Assembly (NCBI GenBank): GCA_964519345.1 | Contig: CAZFKX010000009.1 | Location: forward strand, 1 to 64,000 | Origin: Persephonella sp964519345 | GTDB taxonomy: Bacteria > Aquificota > Aquificia > Aquificales > Hydrogenothermaceae | DNA: 64,000 nucleotides | Direction: 5' to 3' | Part shown: piece after piece, positions 60,834 through 64,000 of the stretch | Layout of the letters: every line of letters begins with the position of its first letter | How positions within the stretch are numbered: the first letter of the stretch is position 1 | Translations under genes and position numbers: made by a program | The notes under the pieces: model-generated | Told to the model about the DNA's origin: nothing | What the model saw: the letters and a program-made list of their open reading frames with translations, nothing else | Databases searched by the model: none

Positions 60834-60862
60834 GGGGCTTCATTGCGAAGCCCCCTTTTTAT
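60834..60862 (+). terminator. Intrinsic terminator downstream of the cbb3 operon
   Basis: GGGGCTTC/GAAGCCCC with loop ATTGC, followed by CCTTTTTAT: an 8-bp stem and a U-run. Confidence 0.85.
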
Positions 60863-60921
60863 ATTGTATTTGTTGTTATCTGAATTTATACTAAAAATAA
60901 CAAACTTATTAAGGAAATCTG

Positions 60922-61596
60922 ATGATACCTATAAAAGACAATGTTCCAACAGAGAAAACACCTGTTTTAACTATATCTTTTATAATTGTCAATATCTTTA
61001 TATTCCTTTATGAGATATCTCTTCCTGATTTTGCTTTTGTAAAATTTATACACAAGTATGGGCTTTTGCCTATAGATATTATTTATCTCAACTGGGAGAA
61101 AATACTGACTTCAATGTTTCTTCACGGAAGTTTTGCCCATCTGTTTGGAAATATGCTTTTTTTATGGATATTTGGTAATAATGTTGAGGATGCTCTTGGA
61201 AGATTTAAATTTATTGTTTTTTATATACTTTGCGGTGTTGGAGCTGCTGTTACGCAATCTTTTATAAGTCTTGCTTTCGGAAATATATCAACCCCTATGA
61301 TAGGAGCTTCGGGTGCTATAAGCGGAATAATGGCTGCTTATGTAAAACTTTATCCTGAAGCAAGAATTCTTACGATTATCCCGCCTTTCTTCTTTTTTGG
61401 TTTTATACTCCCAGCCTGGTTCTTTGTAGGTTACTGGTTTTTAATACAGGTTCTTTTCGCTGTTGCAACGCCTCCAACAGTCGGGGGTGTTGCATGGTAC
61501 GCTCATGTAGGTGGTTTTATAACAGGATGGATACTTATAAACATAATGTACACACCTAAAAAAGTTAAGATAGTTCATTACTCTACTGTAAGATAG
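60922..61596 (+). CDS. Rhomboid-family intramembrane serine protease
   Basis: 224 residues, six membrane helices. SMFLHGSFAHLFGNMLFLW, catalytic Ser in GASGAISG and His in YAHVGGF. Cleaves membrane-spanning substrates within the bilayer; substrate unknown. AAGGA ahead of ATG 60922. Overlaps the next gene tail to tail by 19 bases. Confidence 0.93.
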   Translation: MIPIKDNVPTEKTPVLTISFIIVNIFIFLYEISLPDFAFVKFIHKYGLLPIDIIYLNWEKILTSMFLHGSFAHLFGNMLFLWIFGNNVEDALGRFKFIVFYILCGVGAAVTQSFISLAFGNISTPMIGASGAISGIMAAYVKLYPEARILTIIPPFFFFGFILPAWFFVGYWFLIQVLFAVATPPTVGGVAWYAHVGGFITGWILINIMYTPKKVKIVHYSTVR

Positions 61597-62480
61597 GCGG
61601 GTTTACTTCTGTTTCCTGCTTTATCGACGGCTATTATATAGTAGCTGTCTCCCTTCTTGTAGGATTTATCAACAAAAAAATATGTTTTAATAGGAGTTTT
61701 AAATAGTGGTTTCCCGTTTTTGTATATTATATATCCGGTAGTATCCCTGGATGGACTCTCTGTCCATATTATAATATGCTCGTTTCCTTTCTTTATTAGC
61801 TCAGGATTTTGTGGTGGTTTGGGAGGGAAAATATCCCTGTATATCTTACATACAGTTTCTGACGGATTGCTTTCAACCTTTCCATTATAAGATGTGATAT
61901 AGTAGCAGTACTTTCTACCATATACCAGCTTTTTATCTTTAAACATGTTGTTGTTTCTGATTTCCGCATACTCAATAGGAGGTATTATTTCGGATAAGGA
62001 TCTATAAATCTTAAAACTATTCTCCTCTGAAAACCATGTAAGGATTAAGCCTTCTTCTTTTAGTTCTATATTTAGGTTGTAAACTCCATCTGGAAATAAT
62101 TTTTCTGGATATCTGCATACATATTTTGAGAATTTACTATATTTTTTTCCATTAAAAACCCTTATCTTAAAACAGTACTCACGGTCAAAATCTTTAATAA
62201 AATAGTAAGTCCAGTATGTTCTTCCATGTTTTTTAATTTTATTATTGATTTTTCCATCGAGTGTGTAGATATCAAATTTAAAATCTCCCATTATTCTGCC
62301 GTCTTCATAAACACCGTTATACTGCCAGTATATAACAAATCTATCTCCTTGCTGTTTTATATTGAGTTTATTAACAGGTGCAGGTATGTCAGATAACGGA
62401 GGTAGGGGACTGCTTTTTAGTCCGCATGATATCAATATGGATATTAATATGAAAAGAGTAATGTTAAATATCTTTTTCAA
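61578..62480 (-). CDS. Fibronectin-III-like lipoprotein
   Basis: 300 residues. Lipobox ILISC then GLKSSPLPP, resembling the CGLKGPL start of LptM-type lipoproteins. Two or three beta-sandwich modules follow, marked by FVIYWQYNG, LILTWFSEENSFKIYRS and HIIIWTESPSRDTTGYIIYKNG, the fibronectin type III pattern. Role unknown, probably outer-membrane or surface binding. TTG start with GGGAG ahead, inside the kdsA 3' end (17-base overlap), so co-transcribed with kdsA. Confidence 0.78.
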   Translation of the reverse strand: MKKIFNITLFILISILISCGLKSSPLPPLSDIPAPVNKLNIKQQGDRFVIYWQYNGVYEDGRIMGDFKFDIYTLDGKINNKIKKHGRTYWTYYFIKDFDREYCFKIRVFNGKKYSKFSKYVCRYPEKLFPDGVYNLNIELKEEGLILTWFSEENSFKIYRSLSEIIPPIEYAEIRNNNMFKDKKLVYGRKYCYYITSYNGKVESNPSETVCKIYRDIFPPKPPQNPELIKKGNEHIIIWTESPSRDTTGYIIYKNGKPLFKTPIKTYFFVDKSYKKGDSYYIIAVDKAGNRSKPAYLTVE

Positions 62481-63252
62481 TTATAAACTCCCTCAGACCG
62501 AGCAGTTTTTTAATGATCTGTGGAAATTCTCTGAGAGGTATCTGATTTGGTCCATCAGAGAGGGCGATTTCAGGATCTGGATGAGTTTCAAAAAATAAAC
62601 CGTCAATACCAATAGATACGGCGGCTTTTGCCAGTGGATATACAAACTCTCTCTGCCCACCAGACGATCTTCCCTTTCCTCCAGGAAGCTGGACGCTGTG
62701 TGTTGCGTCATATATGACCGGTGCAAACTGCCTCATAACAGGAAGACTTCTAAAATCAACAACAAGATTGTTGTACCCGAAAGACACTCCCCTTTCTGTA
62801 AGATAGAACTTTTTTGCGCCCCCAAACTTCAATTTCTCTACTATATTTTTTGTATCCCATGGAGAAAGAAACTGTCCCTTTTTAACATTAACTTCCTTTC
62901 CTGTTTTGGCTGCTGCCAGTATCAGGTCTGTTTGTCTGCATAAAAATGCAGGTATCTGGATTATGTCAACAACCTGGGAGACCGGCTCAGCCTGATAGCT
63001 TTCATGTATATCTGTAAGAATAGGAAGGCCGAAATCTAATTTTACATTTTCCAAAATTTTCAGTCCTTTATCTAATCCTAACCCTCTAAATGATTCATAA
63101 CTACTCCTATTTGCCTTATCAAAAGAAGATTTAAAAACGAATCTTACCTTAGGATATTTTTCCTGTAGATCAGATAAAATTTCTGCTACTTTAAAGCATA
63201 CGTCTTGATTTTCTATTACGCATGGTCCGGCTATTACGATAAATCTATCCAT
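62464..63252 (-). CDS. kdsA: 3-deoxy-D-manno-octulosonate 8-phosphate synthase
   Basis: 262 residues. AGPCVIEN at the N-terminus with Cys11, the metal ligand of metal-dependent KdsA as in Aquifex; FKSSFDKANRSS, IQIPAFLCRQTDL, KKGQFLSPWD and DATHSVQLPGG. Condenses PEP with arabinose 5-phosphate to Kdo-8-P for LPS. GAGGT ahead of ATG 63252. Confidence 0.97.
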   Translation of the reverse strand: MDRFIVIAGPCVIENQDVCFKVAEILSDLQEKYPKVRFVFKSSFDKANRSSYESFRGLGLDKGLKILENVKLDFGLPILTDIHESYQAEPVSQVVDIIQIPAFLCRQTDLILAAAKTGKEVNVKKGQFLSPWDTKNIVEKLKFGGAKKFYLTERGVSFGYNNLVVDFRSLPVMRQFAPVIYDATHSVQLPGGKGRSSGGQREFVYPLAKAAVSIGIDGLFFETHPDPEIALSDGPNQIPLREFPQIIKKLLGLREFIIEKDI

Positions 63253-63350
63253 CTTAACCTCATAAATTTTTTGGTATTAAATAATAGGTGATATTTTTTT
63301 TATATACAAGATATTCTTGATTTAAGGCAAGTATTATTTAAATTTTATTT

Positions 63351-63791
63351 ATGATGTTTGGAAAAAATACAGTATCAGCTTTAAGGCAGGAAGATATAAA
63401 AAGCAGGATAGAAAGTCTAAAAAAACAGCAGGTTGTAAATCAGCTCAGGGCAACAGAACGGAAGGTAAAAGCTCATGAAACAGCACACAAACTGGCTGGA
63501 GGAGATCTTACAGGACAGGTTCTTTATAAATATACAAAAGGACCGGATGGGAAACTTTACGTAACGGGGGGTGAAGTTTCTATCAAGGTTAAAGAGGGAA
63601 AAAATCCTGAAGAAACAATTGAGATAGCAAGAAGAATAAAAAAAGCTGCCCTTGCACCCTCAAATCCTTCTATTCAGGACAGAGTTGTTGCATCAAAAGC
63701 ATCTATTCTTGAAATGAAAGCAAGGATAGAACTGAGCAGATATCAAAATGAGTTTCATCAAAAAGGAAAATATATAGATCTTTTTGTATAG
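63351..63791 (+). CDS. SprA-related putative metalloprotease
   Basis: 146 residues. VKAHETAHKLAGG carries an HExxH zinc site, followed by the family's YTKGPDGKLYVTGGEVSI and AALAPSNPSIQDRVVASKAS. This is the SprA-related/CJM1_0395 family of small bacterial metalloprotease-like proteins with unknown targets. No ribosome site stands before ATG 63351 or the adjacent ATG 63354, which may indicate a leaderless or weakly translated message. Confidence 0.82.
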   Translation: MMFGKNTVSALRQEDIKSRIESLKKQQVVNQLRATERKVKAHETAHKLAGGDLTGQVLYKYTKGPDGKLYVTGGEVSIKVKEGKNPEETIEIARRIKKAALAPSNPSIQDRVVASKASILEMKARIELSRYQNEFHQKGKYIDLFV

Positions 63792-63831
63792 TTTTTTCTA
63801 CTGTATTGAAAAATAGATCTATCTGTGTTAA

Positions 63832-63854
63832 TTTTATGTTAATTCAACATAAAA
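63832..63854. promoter_or_regulatory. Perfect inverted repeat, operator-like
   Basis: TTTTATGTT-AATTC-AACATAAAA, 9-bp arms with a 5-base spacer, 23 bases before the next gene's start. It may be an operator, since no U-run follows to mark it as a terminator. Confidence 0.45.
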
Positions 63855-63877
63855 TTTACATCTAAGAGAGGGGTTTT

Positions 63878-64000
63878 ATGAAAAAGATTCTACCTGCTTT
63901 TTTTATATTCACACTTTTTACATATGCTGTTGAGTTACACGGCTCTGTTAAAGATTTTCCAAAAAAAATACCTGTTTTAGACAAAGTTGTCTCAGATGAT
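63878..64000 (+). CDS. Exported protein, N-terminal fragment cut by the window edge
   Basis: 41 codons are visible from ATG 63878, with GAGAGGGG ahead. KKILPAFFIFTLFTYA is a signal peptide, with likely cleavage before VELHGSV. The family cannot be told from this part. Confidence 0.7.
   Translation, partial: MKKILPAFFIFTLFTYAVELHGSVKDFPKKIPVLDKVVSDD

Overview
The window reads as one contiguous piece of an AT-rich genome from a thermophilic, Gram-negative, chemolithotrophic bacterium, most likely a Hydrogenothermaceae (Persephonella-like) member of the Aquificota. This is an inference from gene content: a full reverse gyrase marks growth at high temperature. Lipid A and Kdo genes (lpxA, lpxI, kdsA), a TonB-dependent receptor and several lipoproteins mark an outer membrane. 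An archaeal-type S-adenosylmethionine synthetase, futalosine-pathway mqnC, class E succinate dehydrogenase/fumarate reductase subunits and a cbb3-type oxidase fit Aquificota. Shine-Dalgarno sequences are strong, and TTG and GTG starts are frequent.

Layout. 1-2.1 kb: tail of an IS1-like transposase, then a lipoprotein with eight LVIVD propeller repeats. 2.5-6.4 kb: hypA facing a TonB receptor/membrane polyferredoxin operon. 6.5-9.3 kb: arsR-trxA-lpxA-lpxI and a hypothetical gene. 9.4-15.4 kb: sdhB-sdhE, then queF, ispA, yraN, rnhB, rplS, bcp and hisIE, all on the minus strand. 15.4-18.5 kb: dxs, a DUF2203 gene and a BFN-domain gene. 18.5-21.4 kb: three exported ankyrin-repeat proteins in a row. 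21.5-26 kb: asd, then cpoB-uppS-cdsA, facing mqnC. 26-30.7 kb: a lipoprotein, comM-like yifB, uppP, tRNA-Ser, a HicB-like small ORF and a radical SAM protein. 30.7-36.1 kb: GGDEF/EAL protein, diheme peroxidase, leuB, nadC, hemJ. 36.2-42.7 kb: a compact minus-strand block rpsT, tRNA-Met, tilS, ftsH, tatD, ylxP, rbfA, sppA, erpA, ending near a small FeoB-associated membrane protein. 42.9-49.7 kb: MAT, a chemoreceptor and reverse gyrase. 49.7-57.1 kb: sugar-nucleotide epimerase, glycosyltransferase, pyrD, M3 peptidase, ABM-fold protein, and a RuBisCO-like protein translationally coupled to an MtnX phosphatase. 57.2-60.9 kb: a cbb3 oxidase operon behind two phased FNR-like palindromes. 60.9-64 kb: rhomboid protease, lipoprotein, kdsA, a SprA-type metalloprotease and the start of an exported protein cut by the window edge.

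How they fit together: cpoB, uppS, cdsA, uppP, lpxA, lpxI and kdsA serve envelope assembly. dxs, ispA and uppS supply isoprenoids. mqnC, sdhBE, the cbb3 oxidase and the diheme peroxidase serve quinone-linked respiration at low oxygen. tilS, rpsT, rbfA, rplS, two tRNAs and queF serve translation. The most unusual items are the RuBisCO-like protein that has lost the carbamylated lysine yet sits with mtnX, the cbb3 operon in which the two halves of CcoP appear to be separate genes at opposite ends, the phased FNR-like boxes in front of it, the G-quadruplex-type tract behind it, and the tRNA-Met/tilS junction with competing hairpins.
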